A stretch of 64,000 nt of DNA from Rhinolophus ferrumequinum (lineage: Eukaryota > Chordata > Mammalia > Chiroptera > Rhinolophidae): contig NC_046293.1 of NCBI RefSeq assembly GCF_004115265.2, forward strand, positions 25,926,173-25,990,172. Reading direction: 5' to 3'. The notes beneath the pieces are model-generated. The model made no database searches. It saw only the letters and a list, made by a program, of their open reading frames with translations, and was not told the DNA's origin. A program made the position numbers and the translations under genes. Below, piece by piece: positions 1 through 12,617 of this stretch (positions are counted from its first letter, which is position 1; each line of letters opens with the position of its first letter).

Positions 1-182
1 CAATGAATATTTGTTAAATTAATAACAGTATCTCTTTAGAGGAATCCCCTCCCTTTAAAAATTTTCTACATATAAATCAGGAGGCAAATAGTTAAGAGTT
101 CATACTCTTGAATTTATCCTAAGTAGATAATTTCATTTGAATCTCAGTGAGAAATAAATTTGATCATCAGCCTATTAAGTAA

Positions 183-240
183 ATGTATATATATATATAT
201 TTATATATATGTTTATATATATATGTGTTTATATATAATG
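183..240. repeat. (TA)n-rich simple repeat
   Basis: Imperfect TATATA/TGTTTATA run. Confidence 0.8.
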
Positions 241-1129
241 TTAAAGAACATTTACTGACCTAATGATTTATATATGCAGACCACATATCACAGAACCAGA
301 AGCATCCTAGCATAGAACAAAAATAATCTAGCATACAGTATTAGTTTAACAAAGTGATGTGTTGAAATTTGGTGAGATGAGACAAAGCCAGCCCACTTGA
401 GGTCTACATTAGGGGAGTTTCTAACTTTAATATATGATTATGGTGACCTTTCCGTAACATTCGTGGATCTGATCTGACAAAGTATAACAATGAGTGGTTG
501 AAGACTGAGTTTGTGGTCTCTGGGCCTGAGATTTTTTTCAGTTCATCCACTTACTTAGGCCTTCAAAACTTTGTGAGTCTTGAGCACTCACGTAATTATT
601 ACTAAGTTGTTTAAGAAGCTCAGGAATTCTGGAAGTCCTGACTAGGGGAATTAGCCATCACGAAAGTTTCTCCTGTTATCTTATTCTTATTTTTGCTGCA
701 ACTAGGCACTTAACTGTTTAGCATAATTTATCAAGAAGGATCCCAAGATAATGATTCAGTATCATGACTAGAGTAAGCTTCTACCGGGCCAATGAACAAG
801 CATAGGGAAGGTAATAAAAGTCAGATAATGTATTCAAAGTAAGAACATCTATTATATAGCAGGCAGGCTTGGTACTAAAACATGCACCTATATAACTTAT
901 CTCTAGGAGTATGAGTCCTAAGAAGCCCAGGTACTACTATGAAGAGGACAGAAGAATTGCTTTTTATGTCCAGGCAAAAGGCTCTAAACACATGACCTCC
1001 TCTCTGAGGCTGATATCAATTCAGCTGTACCATTTCTTGTCTATTTGTTAGTGTGATCTTGAGTTCTGATGTTGATATTTGACCTACCATCTTCCTTCTC
1101 TTCTAACATTACTGTAGTACAGTTTCTGT
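241..1129. other. No feature recognised
   Basis: AT-rich intergenic sequence with no convincing frame, exon or repeat. Confidence 0.5.
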
Positions 1130-1141
1130 AATAAAACTTTT

Positions 1142-2333
1142 TTTTTAATTAAAATTTATTGGGGTGACAATGGTTAGTAAAGTTACATAGGTTTCAGGTG
1201 TAGAATTCTGTAATACATCATCTATATATCATATTGTGTGTTCACCATCCAGAGTCAGTTCTCCTTCCATCACCATATATTTGCCCCCATTTATGCTCTT
1301 CTACCATCTTCCTCCCCCCTTACCCTCTGGTAACCACTAAACTATTGTCTGTGTCTGTGAGTTTTTGTTTGTTTGTTTGTCTTGTTCCTTTGTTGCTTTC
1401 AGTTTTATATCCCACATATCAGTGAAGTCATATGGTTCTTGACTTTTTGTGTCTGACTTATTTCCCTTAGCATAATAATCTCAAAATCCATCCATGTTGT
1501 CGTAAATGGCACAATTTCATCTTTTCTTATGGCAGAGTAGTATTCCATTGTGTATATATACCACATCTTCTTTATCCAATCATCTATCGGAGGACACTTT
1601 GGTTGTTTCCATGTTTTGGCTACCATAAATAAAGCTTCAATGAACATTGGAACACATATATCTTTATGGATAAATGTTTTCAGATGTTTAGGGTATATAC
1701 CCAAGAGAGGGATTACTGTGTCATATGATAATTCTATTCTTAATTTTTTGAGGAACCTCCACACTGCCTTCTGTAGGGGCTGCACCAATCTGCATTCCCA
1801 CCAGCAGTGTATGAGGGTTCCTTTTTCTCCACAGCCTCTCCAACACTTGTTATTATTTGTCTTGTTGATGACAGCCATTCTAACTTCTAACTGGGGTGAG
1901 GTGATATCTCATTGTGGTTTTCATTTGCATTTTTTTGATGATTAGTGAGGTTGAGCAATTAAAGACCTAAATATAAGATCTGAAACAATAAACTGCATAG
2001 AAGAAAACATAGGTACTAAACTTATGGACCTTGGGTTCAAAGAGGATTTTATGAATTTAACCTCAAAGGCAAGGGAAGTGAAAACTGAAATAAATGAATG
2101 GGACTATGTCAAACTCAAAAGCTTCTGCACAGCAAAAGAAACCATCGACAAAATAAAGAGGCAACCAACCGAATGGGAGAAGACATTAGCAAACAACGCC
2201 TCCAATCAGGGGCTAATATCCAAAATATATAAGGAACTCATACAACTCAACAACAACAAAAACAAACAATCCAATTAAAAAATGGGCAGAGGTCGTCAAT
2301 GGACATTTCTCTAAAGAGGACGTACAGATGACC
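1142..2333 (-). mobile_element. LINE-1 fragment with 5' inversion
   Basis: 1142-1950 is the antisense 3' end of an L1: inverted poly-A, 3' UTR, then the ORF2 C-terminus (motifs [27 protein letters not shown] on the minus strand). 1955-2333 is the next upstream part of ORF2 ([24 protein letters not shown]) but on the plus strand. The two halves adjoin in L1 order, so one copy has an inverted 5' part. The target duplication AATAAAACTTTT (about 1130-1141 and 2334-2345) encloses both halves. Confidence 0.9.
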
Positions 2334-2639
2334 AATAAAACTTTTAATGTTGTCAATTTCAAGTGAATTAATTTCCTCCTGCTAAAATTATGAAACCATA
2401 TAGTCAGGTAAGAAGCATATTGTATGTGTTTTTTATGCATCATCTGTCCATCCTATAAAATGACCATGGAGGGCTCTGGGATTTAACATCGAGTGTGTAC
2501 CCGCAATTAGACACCCTGATCCAAGGCTCTGGCATAGTAGTTACACAGAGTGAGAGAGGAGTGTTTTAAGTATTGAAGGATCTGCCAGCTGGGCCCATCC
2601 CTCTTGTGATGGCTGCTGACCTGCATGGTTGAGATTGTG

Positions 2640-2835
2640 AATGTGAGTTCTGAAGCCAGGCTGCTTATGGTCAAATCCCAGCTCCTCCACTTACCAGCTG
2701 TAAAAATTTGGGCAAAATATATGTGCTCCATCTGACAAATGGAGATAACTTCAGAGGGTGTTTGTGGGGGTCGAATACATTAACATATGAAAAGTGCTTG
2801 GCGCTTGGAAAATGCACAATAAATATTACTTTTTA
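2640..2835 (+). mobile_element. MIR SINE
   Basis: GAAGCCAGGCTGCTTATGGTC, CTCCTCCACTTACCAGCTGT and a terminal GCTTGGCGCTTGGAAAATGC ... AATAAATATTA follow the MIR consensus order. Confidence 0.75.
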
Positions 2836-4559
2836 TTTTGCATATTCTGCTTTCTAGTGGAGCTGTTTGCTACCTCTTCTTTTTCTTAGAACGTTCTGCT
2901 TAACGCTAAATTTCCTCACTTGGCTTCGCCATAGTAATTTGCCTTAGAAAAAAATTAGCACAAATGGACCATCAACGTGTTCTGGGATGCTCATTTCTAC
3001 TTTCTAAGTGTCTTTTTTTCTTCTACATTTATTATTTAGCTTCATGTTATGATTTTATTTCTTACCGTGACTACTCAGTAGAGCAGCTCTTCAATCATGT
3101 TCTCTGTATCCATCTCTACTGGAGAGAGAGAGGTTTTTAGATTCTTTAACTTTTTGTTATGGAAAAATTTTTAAACATTAAGTAGTGTGAAGACAATAGT
3201 TTGATGAATTGCCCTGTGCCTATCACCCAGCTTTAACAAACATCAATTCTCCAGTGCAGATGAGTTTGAAATTCCAGATATCGTATGATTTCATCTGTGA
3301 ATTTTCAGTGTAAATCTCTACAAGGCAAATGCATTTGTATCACATAATCTCTATGTCAACAATAATTTCTTAATATCATCAGCTATTTTATCAGTGTTTC
3401 CATTTCCTTGACTGTTTTATATTTTTTAAGCAGATTAAAAAAGGATTCACACATCAGTTCTTTCTCGTTCATTATACTTTTGTACTCTAAATACTTTCCT
3501 TCCCAGATGGTCATTCTAAACAAAAATGTAGCAACTTCTCAGAGTTTAATTTTTTACTTTGGTATATATCTTCATGGTTTTTGTTTGCTTGTTTGTTTGT
3601 TTTTTAAAGGAGGTCACTTACAATATTAACATATGCATGCAAATTTGTCAATCAGTGACGAGTGTTTAGGGTGATAGTTACTCTTGAATATCCCAAGCGC
3701 TGTAAAATTAAGGAGCACTGTTGTCAACAGACTCTGAAAAGAAATAGATACTTTATTTTTGTGGCAGTTAATTGTTTTATTCCTAAGATGACAATATTCT
3801 TCCTTATTTCAGGAAATATACTGTTAGCATATAAGGTCTTTTCTAAACCTGCATGAAGGGAGGGTGGTCAACTGTGCTTTATAGACTATGGGGTCACGAG
3901 AGAAGTAAATTATTGTCAAATAGAGTTGCAACACTAAAAAAATAAAAACATAAAATATAAGCTAGTCCCCCACAAAGTTTTAGTAATTCTCACTATTATA
4001 AAATATGATGATTGCCTCAAAATATGAATAACAAATTCTTCCAAATCTTGACAAAAATAAGAAACCCATATACAAGAGAAGTACTTAGACACAGAAAGAT
4101 ATCAATAATAAAATGAGAAAGAATATTCAAGAATTCTTGTAAACCACACAGAAGAAAAAGAAAAATTTTATTTCAAGAAAACTAAATAAAACAGATATTT
4201 TATATATAGGAGTTTGTGTTTATTTAATATGGTGTTATTAATTATATATCATCATATATATAAAATTAGTAATTTTTCAACTTGGTTCTTTCAAAGTTAT
4301 ATAATTATTTATAACAATGTAGCACATGTGCTATAGTATATATATTTTTGTTACCTATTCTTGAATAGATATATTTGAAGCACTAAAATGTCATGTTACA
4401 GCTCACCCTCATGGGAAGTCAGTGTAATATAACTGAGTTAGTTGTATTAACTCACAAAGCATCACACATAATTTGTATACATTTCATCCAAATATCCCTA
4501 AAGTATATGCCAAGAAGAGACTAGATTGAGCACAGAAATAAAGTTAAGCATTGCCATTC

Positions 4560-5130
4560 AAATCTCCTCATCATTATATTGTGAAAATTTTAAAACAGAA
4601 AAGGCAAAAGAATTTTCTAGCAAATTTAGATATACCCACCACCCAGATTGTACCATTAACATTTTATTATACCTTTTCTATCACATATCTTTCCTCTCTT
4701 CATCCCTTTATCCATCCACTAATTCATCTTATTTCTTTATGCATTTCAAAATAATTTCCCCTGAACACTGCAGCATGGATATCACTAACTTGATTTCAGC
4801 ATTTGTTTACAATTCTTTTTGTTTTGAAGCAAAAGTTACTTGCAGTAAAATCCACAAATCTTACGTAGTGTAACATTCAATAAGTTTGGCGCACAACTAT
4901 GGCAAACCCTAATAGAGATGAAAAATATCACTACATCTCAGGGAGTTCCCTCAAGCATTTCTATAGATCTCTACCTACTCCCTAGAGTCAACCACTGTTG
5001 TAATGTTTCTCTACTATAGATTAATTTTATGTATTCTTTTTCGAGAATTTGAAATAATACAGCATGTATTCTTTTGCATAAAACATTTCGTTTTTGAACA
5101 ATGAAAACTGTGTGTGTTTTCAACCACAAA
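4560..5130 (-). mobile_element. Old L1-like 3' UTR remnant, antisense
   Basis: Weak likeness to ancient mammalian L1 3' UTR sequence, including a CACCACCCAGATTGTACCATT stretch (4637-4657) and a CTACCTACTCCCTAGAGTCAACCAC-like segment. Much diverged; limits uncertain. Confidence 0.4.
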
Positions 5131-5132
5131 TA

Positions 5133-5415
5133 AAGACTATATATGATTTCACTTATATGTGGGATGTAAAACAGAAAGTAACACATGAACAAACAAACTC
5201 ATAGACACAGACAACAGTATGATGGTTACCAGAGGAGAAGGGTGTTGGGGAGGATGAGGAGGGTGAAAACATTGAAATGTATGCGTTGAAAGTAGACTAG
5301 ACCTGGGGTGGTGAGCACACAATGCAATACACAGATGATATATTATAGAATTGTACACCTGAAACTTATGTAATGTTATTAACTAATGTTACCACAATAA
5401 ATTTAATTTTAAAAA
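5133..5415 (+). mobile_element. LINE-1 3' end
   Basis: Contains the end of ORF2 (TTCACTTATATGTGGGATG), the G-rich 3' UTR and the terminal GAATTGTACACCTGAAAC ... ACAATAAATTTAATTTTAAAA tail. 5'-truncated. Confidence 0.85.
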
Positions 5416-6118
5416 GTATATATAGCAGGTATTTGGCATCCATTTCTAACTCTATTTCTTTAAAGAAATAATGTGACTATATCATATTTAACTTTATTTT
5501 TTACATATTTTATATTTTTACTTGCTCTTACTGAGAGAGTTCACTGATGATCTATATATACAGACTCAGTTCAGTTTGAAGCATTGTATGTAGAGGGGAT
5601 GACAGCAATGCAACGGGGAAGACTTTCAGATGTGCTTTGTTAAAAATTCTTCAAAACGCCGTGCAACCTCAGTGGGGAAGAATATTGTAATTATGAGGCG
5701 TGCCTTCCAAGAGCACCATATGTAAATGGTCTTCATGTATGCCATAAATTTATCATCACTGATACAGTTTGAAGTCTTTACCTAAGGTAATAACAGAACT
5801 TGAATGGCCAGCCACTTAGTGGAGAACCAAACAATAAGAGAGACTTGTATTTTTTAGACTTGCTAGAGTCTACTAGGGGGAAAAAAGCATCACTTCTATT
5901 AATTTCTTTTCTATATATTCCAAAGAATAATTAATATAAAAATAGTCCGTCCTTATGAGGAGTTATTATGATATTTGATTCTTGAAAGTTCTTTTTCTCA
6001 TTTGTTCTTCTCTGAAAGATACATCCAGGGGAGAAAAATGTAAATCTGCTTGTATAAGCAGCCCCAACTAGTTGCAAAGAAGCAATATGGTTTGATACGA
6101 TCTATTGCTCTGGGGTCA

Positions 6119-6361
6119 ACATAGCATGGTAGTTATGTTCATGGGCTGTAGAGTAAGACTCTCTTGGCTTAAATCTTGGTTTTAATTCTTACTATAAAAC
6201 CTTAGAGAAGTTTGTCATCCTCTCTGGGCCTTAGTTTTATGACAGTAATAATGAAAGTACTGTTTCATAGGATACTGGGCCATACATGCTTTATAATATA
6301 TGAAAGCACTGAAGTACTGGAGCTAGGAATATTAGAAGCCATCAATAAATGTTAGCTATAT
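6119..6361 (+). mobile_element. MIR SINE
   Basis: Near full-length: TAGCATGGTAGTTATGTTCATGGG, CTCTCTGGGCCTTAGTTTTAT and CCATCAATAAATGTTAGCTA follow the MIR order. Confidence 0.7.
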
Positions 6362-6794
6362 TTTAGGTGCCATTGTGACCAGATTCCCTGTAGTTTGTAT
6401 GTCATATATGATTATTTTCCCATTTATTTACCAAAGCCTGAAATTTTTACATATTACTATTTACTTCTACATGTAAATATATCTAAATTTTTAAAATCAC
6501 ACAATCATTTTAAGTCCATATTTTGATATTTTGAGTTTGATTAAGAGATCTCCAATTATAATGTTGAGTGTAGCATGCTTGAATGAACACAAGATGATAA
6601 ACAGTATTTATAATTATCTTCTGTATAAGAAAATATAGGAATGAATATCATGCCTTACACTCCAATTCTTCCTTGCTATTTTTCTTGATAAGACTGGAGC
6701 TCAGTGCTTCAGAAGAATTTCCTTGCTGCCAAGATTTTATTTTCAGCAGAAATAATGTATCAATTTTCTTCAAACAAAGAACAGTACCTTGATA

Positions 6795-7170
6795 AACAAA
6801 AAATACCATATGATTTTACTTATATGTGGAATCTAAAAAAAATAAAAACTAAACAGATGAACAACAAAACAAAACAGAAACAGCTTTATAGATACAGACA
6901 ACAAACGGATGGTTGCCAGAGGGGAGGGGTTGGGGGGATGGGTGAAAAAGGAGAAGGGGAATAGCAGGTACAAACTTCCAATTATAAAATAAATAAACCA
7001 TGGGCATGTAATGTACAGCACAGGGAATGTAGTCAACAATATTGTAATTTTGTACGGTAACAGATAATTACTAGACATTACACTGATCACTTCATAGTTA
7101 CATAAATGTTGAATCACTATGTTGTACTCTGGAAACATATAATATTGTATGTCAACTATAAAAAAGTTTT
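6795..7170 (+). mobile_element. LINE-1 3' end, older subfamily
   Basis: Starts at the ORF2 end (TTACTTATATGTGGAATC). The purine-rich tract GGTTGCCAGAGGGGAGGGG, the AATGTACAGCACAGGGAATG motif and the terminal TATTGTATGTCAACTATA are typical of an older L1 3' UTR than the copy at 5133. Confidence 0.85.
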
Positions 7171-9243
7171 TAAAAGTACGTTCATGAAGATAACTTATCA
7201 CCCATGGTTACTCAGTATATTATAATTTTTCACTGTTGTTTTCAATTATCCTCCATAACTTCAGGACAAGTCCTGATACATGAGAATTTTTCTAATAAGT
7301 ACACCATAATTATCTAACTTTGATCTTATGTTTATTCACTGTACATAGGATACATCTAGATTTAAACAGCTTACATGTAGTACAAGATTCTCATTGCAAT
7401 CCAATACATACCTCTTTTTGTTATATTGTTTTGCAGTGTCCAGTCTCATTTTCCTTCAGAATCTCTTCTAGACAATGAACTGAAATTCATAAAATTTGCA
7501 AAAGAAAAAATATTTTAAGACTATTACTACTTTCAAACATATGGGAGTGCAAATAAAATAGACATCTAAAATTTATTAGATACAGTTTATTCATTCATTT
7601 TTTTATTAAATGAGGAATGAATTGTAACTTTTGCAAGTAACTAATATTAAAGAAGGAACTTTTACGTATGACAGATATTTATGAGTTGATGACTGATGCT
7701 TCAATAATTGCAAGTTTCCACATCTGATTGATGCCATTCTAAGTAATTAGTAAACTTGGAAAGTCAGGGCATAATGGCTTAAGCTATTTTTGAAGCAAAT
7801 ACCTTTGACATAGCACACATCCATTCAATCACAAAGTATTGTTTATTCTGTCACTAGGATGCTTCATAACTTTTCCCCATTCAGGTTTTATTTTTATATT
7901 AAACTATTATAATATTCTACAAGCTCTCTGCCTCTAGTCTTCAAAATGCCTCCAGCATTAACACCTTCAGTGCACAGCTTGGAAAATATTCAGAGACTAT
8001 CAATTGTTTATATGCTAAAATAAAAAGATTATAAAATCATACCATTTTTTCTTAACAGCTCTGTTTCTAACTATCTTAAAATATGAAACCTTTATCCCAC
8101 ATCATTTCACATGGATGTGTTTTGTTATATTTTGTAGGATCTGGAATTCCAGGTGGCAAAACTTGAATTTTAAAATAAATATAGAGTGAATGGAATGTTC
8201 TTAGTTTGAATTTATTTTAGTCTAAATGATGTATGGTTACTGCTAAGAGATTTTGGAGACTTTACACAAATTGTAGAGAGAATCGTTCTGCATGCCTACT
8301 TTATCGAGATCTGATCCCAGTCCGATTATAATATAAAGTCATGTAATTGTTTTTGGACAAAGGATTTCAATTTGGTCCAGTGCAGACATCTATCACCATG
8401 ACTTTAATTTCTCTGGACCATATTACCCTAGCTTGAGTCCTAAATGCATTGCTGGACTCCTGGGCATAAATGAAATAAATATTGCTGTGTCATTCCCTTG
8501 CCAGACCACGTAGAGTACTAATATTGTGTATTTTTCTTATGATAATTCAATGGAACAAGAAGAAAGTACTGTCACCAACTTTCCATTCCCTCAAACTTGC
8601 AATTTTCCGTATTTCTTCCATAAACTGGATTATTCCATATTTTAAATATATTCTCCTACAATGGATGCTGCTAGTCACTGATTTGGCATTAGTTGAATAT
8701 GGACCTATAACTTTTCTATCTCATGAGAAATGTGTGTGTTACATGCTGTTGAGTTGGCTCCAACTCCTGGCAATCCTATGAATGAGTGATGTCCACAATG
8801 TCCTGTCCTTAAAATGAGAAGTGAAATAATAAAGCTAAATCTGAAGGCATCATTGAATAAGCAAGTCATGCTTGACTAAAATGTCTGCCAAACATTCTCA
8901 CTTGTTCGCAGAATTTCCCCTCCTCTCTGTCATATGTTTATTCATCCCTAGTTCATTTATGCTAAGGCCGTGATATCCAGGAAGATCTCTCCTCTAGTTG
9001 GTAATTTACAGATAAGATTAGCTTATTTGATACAGGGATATACTTCTGTTGGTTCAACTGCTTCTCTTTTCTCTCTTGCTAAGACAAAGTTTTCTAATAG
9101 TAAGACAGAAGAAAAAGCTTCTGTTTTTTAGGACATTTTACCAATTTATTTTATTTCATTATCAAGTAAATAGTCTACCCTTAAATTATGTTGGTGTTCT
9201 CATGACTTTACCAAGGTGTACTCATCAAAATATTATGTGCAGT
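7171..9243. other. No gene recognised
   Basis: AT-rich. A short degenerate segment near 8740-8810 (GAGTTGGCTCCAACTCCTGGCAA) looks like an old interspersed repeat; nothing else is supportable. Confidence 0.4.
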
Positions 9244-9292
9244 TCACCTGAAACTGAAGTAGAATAATATTGTATGTCAACTATAATTAAAT
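9244..9292 (+). mobile_element. LINE-1 terminal fragment
   Basis: Only the last 50 bases of an L1 3' UTR (CCTGAAACT ... AATATTGTATGTCAACTATAAT). It directly abuts the small element starting near 9298. Confidence 0.65.
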
Positions 9293-9297
9293 ATATT

Positions 9298-9382
9298 GGG
9301 GGTTCCAAAAAAACGTATACACATGACTTGTATTCATTTTTTGTTTTTGGTACATATTGAGTATTAAAATTTTTGGACACAC
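9298..9382 (+). mobile_element. Small TIR element, shortened copy
   Basis: GGGGGTTCCAAAAAAACGTATACACA ... ACTTGTATTCATTTTTTGTT ... TTTTTGGACAC shares its terminus and core with the fuller element at 26522-26726 but lacks about 100 bases of the middle. Confidence 0.6.
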
Positions 9383-10581
9383 ACACACACATTATGGGTA
9401 TACACACATGCATATGATTTTATTACTAGGCTTTTTAAAAAAATCGTATTTTGATATATTCATTTTATACCAGTATTATAATGTGACCTTACGTACTTGT
9501 ACTTTTAAAGACTATTTTTATACCTGGAAAGGCTAGCTCCATACTTCTCTTGTTAATATGTTTAAATATGTATTTTTGTTAATGTCATACATTTTTACTT
9601 CTGTGTATAATTTATAATATACTTTTTATTAGGAAAATATACTTGTGTTGATGTTACATAAATCTTAGTTGAATTTAGAGTAGTATTACCATCCTCACAT
9701 ATTTATCTTCCCACCATGGCACATTTAATATATATTCAATTCATTAATGCTCTTATTTGTGCCTTTTAATAAAGTATTAAAATCTCTATAAGCCATGAAC
9801 GTTATTAAGTGGATGAATTTCCCTAATCAAAAATAATCACTAAGTACTTATAATGTCAATATAGTATTCAAAAGCAAAGGATAAAATGTAGAGCAAATAC
9901 AGACATGGGCTCTGTTCTAATGAAGCTAACAACTTAGTGGGACAGATTTTGAGTAAATAACCACACAAATAATTATACAGATGAGACTGAAAGATGCTAC
10001 AAATGAGTGGTACATAAGATATTATAATAAAGAAATTTGGCCTAATCATAAGACAATATTGATTATTCTGTGATTTTTGATTACTCTAGGGTTTAGTTAC
10101 CTTGAAAAAGTAGAACTAAGGATACTTCAGGTAAAAGAAATAGTCTATGCATATGCTCTGTAGAGAGTGGGATCACAGAAACAGTTACAGTTCATACCAA
10201 TCTGCCCAGAGAATTCAAGATTTATGCTTGTTGTCCCAAAGTAATTATTAATAACACTATCTACTCTCATCCTTAAAATTATCCTTGTTTTTATGATGTT
10301 ATGTGGTGACTATATTCCTGAGTCATTCGGTGAACTAAAAGACAACTGCAATGGGACATAGAGAGTGAGAAACTATGTGGGGTAGACAGCCATGGACCAA
10401 GTAAGGAACGTCCTTATAAACTATGCTAAACATTTTTAAATATATAAAATCTACAGTATTGAGTAGTAAAAAGTAAAGGTATGGTAGGTTTATAAAATTT
10501 ATGTTTTGAAGAGGTTATTATGGAAATTGATTTGAAGAAGTCAAAGGTGCATATATAAGATCACTTGGAGGAAAGGAGAGA

Positions 10582-10585
10582 ATGT

Positions 10586-10666
<81 letters not shown>
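10582..10666. repeat. (TG)n(AG)n compound microsatellite
   Basis: A TG run switches to an AG run at about 10626, followed by a G-rich AGGGAGGGGGGAGG tract to about 10700. Confidence 0.95.
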
Positions 10667-10667
<1 letters not shown>

Positions 10668-11029
10668 AAGGAGGGAAACAGGAGGGAGGGGGGAGGGAGA
10701 GGATATTAGTTTATTGTCTTGTATTAGATTGGTTGTAATGCAAATATAGAGAAATATAGTAATTCACTAAGTTGAGACAATCAGTGACAATTAGATAACA
10801 CAGATAATACACATGATTCTTGGGTTTATTTCACTAGACATCAAGTGGCAAGAAAGACAACAGTATTAAAGTATCTGATTTTTAATTGATGTTGGTAAGG
10901 ATCAGGGTTGGGAAGCTAGAGTCTGTTTGGAAATGTCATGTGCTAGGTATTTTTCAAAGATATCTAAGAAGAAATGTCAAGTAAGAGGCTTAAAATGTGG
11001 ACCTAGATAGATGATGTTAGTATTGATAT

Positions 11030-12100
11030 ATAACTCTTGGCTGTGTTAAATTTGTATTCAGCTTTCTTATTGAAGTGTTCTTTTTTTTTTCTGGTGTTTT
11101 TTCTCTCTCTCTCTCTCTATATATATATATTTTTTGTAATATCTGGGTAAGAAAGCACACCATCTGCAGATAATTTCATTATTGAATTTTTAATATTTAT
11201 GTCTAAATAGGTTTTCTTGCAACATTGCTTTTATTTGGCCAGGACATCCAAAAAAAATGTTAAATAATAGAAGTTATCAGATATCCTTGTCTTCCTGATT
11301 CTATTGAAAATCATTCTAATTTTTCACTCTGAAGGATGATACTTGCTGAAGGTTCTTATAAGTACTCTTAATCAAGGTAAATATGTTTTCTTCTACATGT
11401 AGTTATTTCTTTTTCTCCTGCGTGTTAACAGATCTCTTGATAGATGTACAAACCCATCTCTGGTTTTAACCAGTTTGGTTATCATGTAATACTCTCTTAG
11501 TAAAGTAGTGTATTATGATAGCTTTTTTTAGTGAAGGATTTTTGCTTCAATGTTTGTAAGGGATACTGTCCTAAAATATCCTCCTGTGTGTGAGATAATT
11601 TAGAGTAATGCTACTATGCTCATTTTACTGATTTGAGTGGGACTATTTCATCTCTTGCTAGCTACTAAACAGTTTATCAAGGAGTCAGTTTTTGTTGATA
11701 TTCTCAATTTCACCCTTAAAAATGATCAGTCAGGTACCCATTTGGGTACACATCTTTGGTTTATTTACTTATTTATCTATAGAATATAATTTTGTTTAAT
11801 TTCTTTACATCGTCTTGAGTTTATCACCATATGTGTCTTTGCAGGAAATCATATATTTAAACAAGTTTTTATATGTTTATTATTAAAAATTATATATTTT
11901 GCTATATTTTGAAATAATTTGCTTTGAGATTATAATTGATTAGATCTAATTATACCTTTAGAATAAATTTATAGTCTATGAGTTTTGAGCAGTTGTTTCT
12001 TTGCTTTATAAAACTAATTTATCTTAGTCTCTATATGTGAAGACATTTTTCCCATTTCTGATTTCCTACTATTATTAAGTGTTTATAGATTTATTATTTT
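11030..12100 (-). mobile_element. Ancient LINE-1 ORF2 remnant, antisense
   Basis: Patchy likeness to antisense ORF2 reverse transcriptase sequence: CATCTGCAGATAATTTCATT, ATCCTTGTCTTCCTGATTCT, GAAGGATTTTTGCTTCAATGT and TTTTACTGATTTGAGTGGGA occur in the expected order. Strongly diverged, no open frame. Confidence 0.6.
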
Positions 12101-12617
12101 AAAAGCTGTCTATTTTTTAAATAGTAGTAAGACATCATGTTGAATTCAAGCCATGTGTAGGTTCAGTCCAATATCCTGGTCATTTTGTTTCATTTTTTGA
12201 TGAGTAATGCCCACCATCTTTTCTTTCCTTTATTAAATTCTCTTTCAAATTCTTTGACTGATGCCCTTACAGTTAATTTTTAACTGTCCCACCAATAAAT
12301 TCTATAAATATTTTTGTTTTATTACATCTCAGTGTTGGTGAATCTAATGTCAATAACAATATGATAAAGTATAGGATGCTATGATTTTCCATTTTTATCA
12401 AAACGCCAGCTGTCCACTGACATCTTCAACAAAATCACCTAGGCCTATGCCATTGTCGAAAATTCAAAAATTGAATTGATAAAATTACTCATATCATTAA
12501 AGCAGCAAATGAGAAAAATACCCTGAGGAAATCCTTAGCATCAATTTTAAAAGCTTTTAAAGATTATAGTCTAATAATTTAAAACTAATTAATGAAATAG
12601 CTCTGAAAAATACTTAC

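Noticed and set aside
1405-1945. Long frames on both strands at 1405-1945
   Set aside because: They are the ORF2 C-terminus of an L1 and its antisense shadow, not a host gene.
10582-10666. Regulatory Z-DNA function for the TG/AG tract
   Set aside because: Nothing beyond the simple repeat supports it.
1-12600. Lectin-domain exons for the minus-strand receptor
   Set aside because: I searched for WIGL, WxWxDG and CPxxW-type codon patterns on the minus strand and found no convincing exon.
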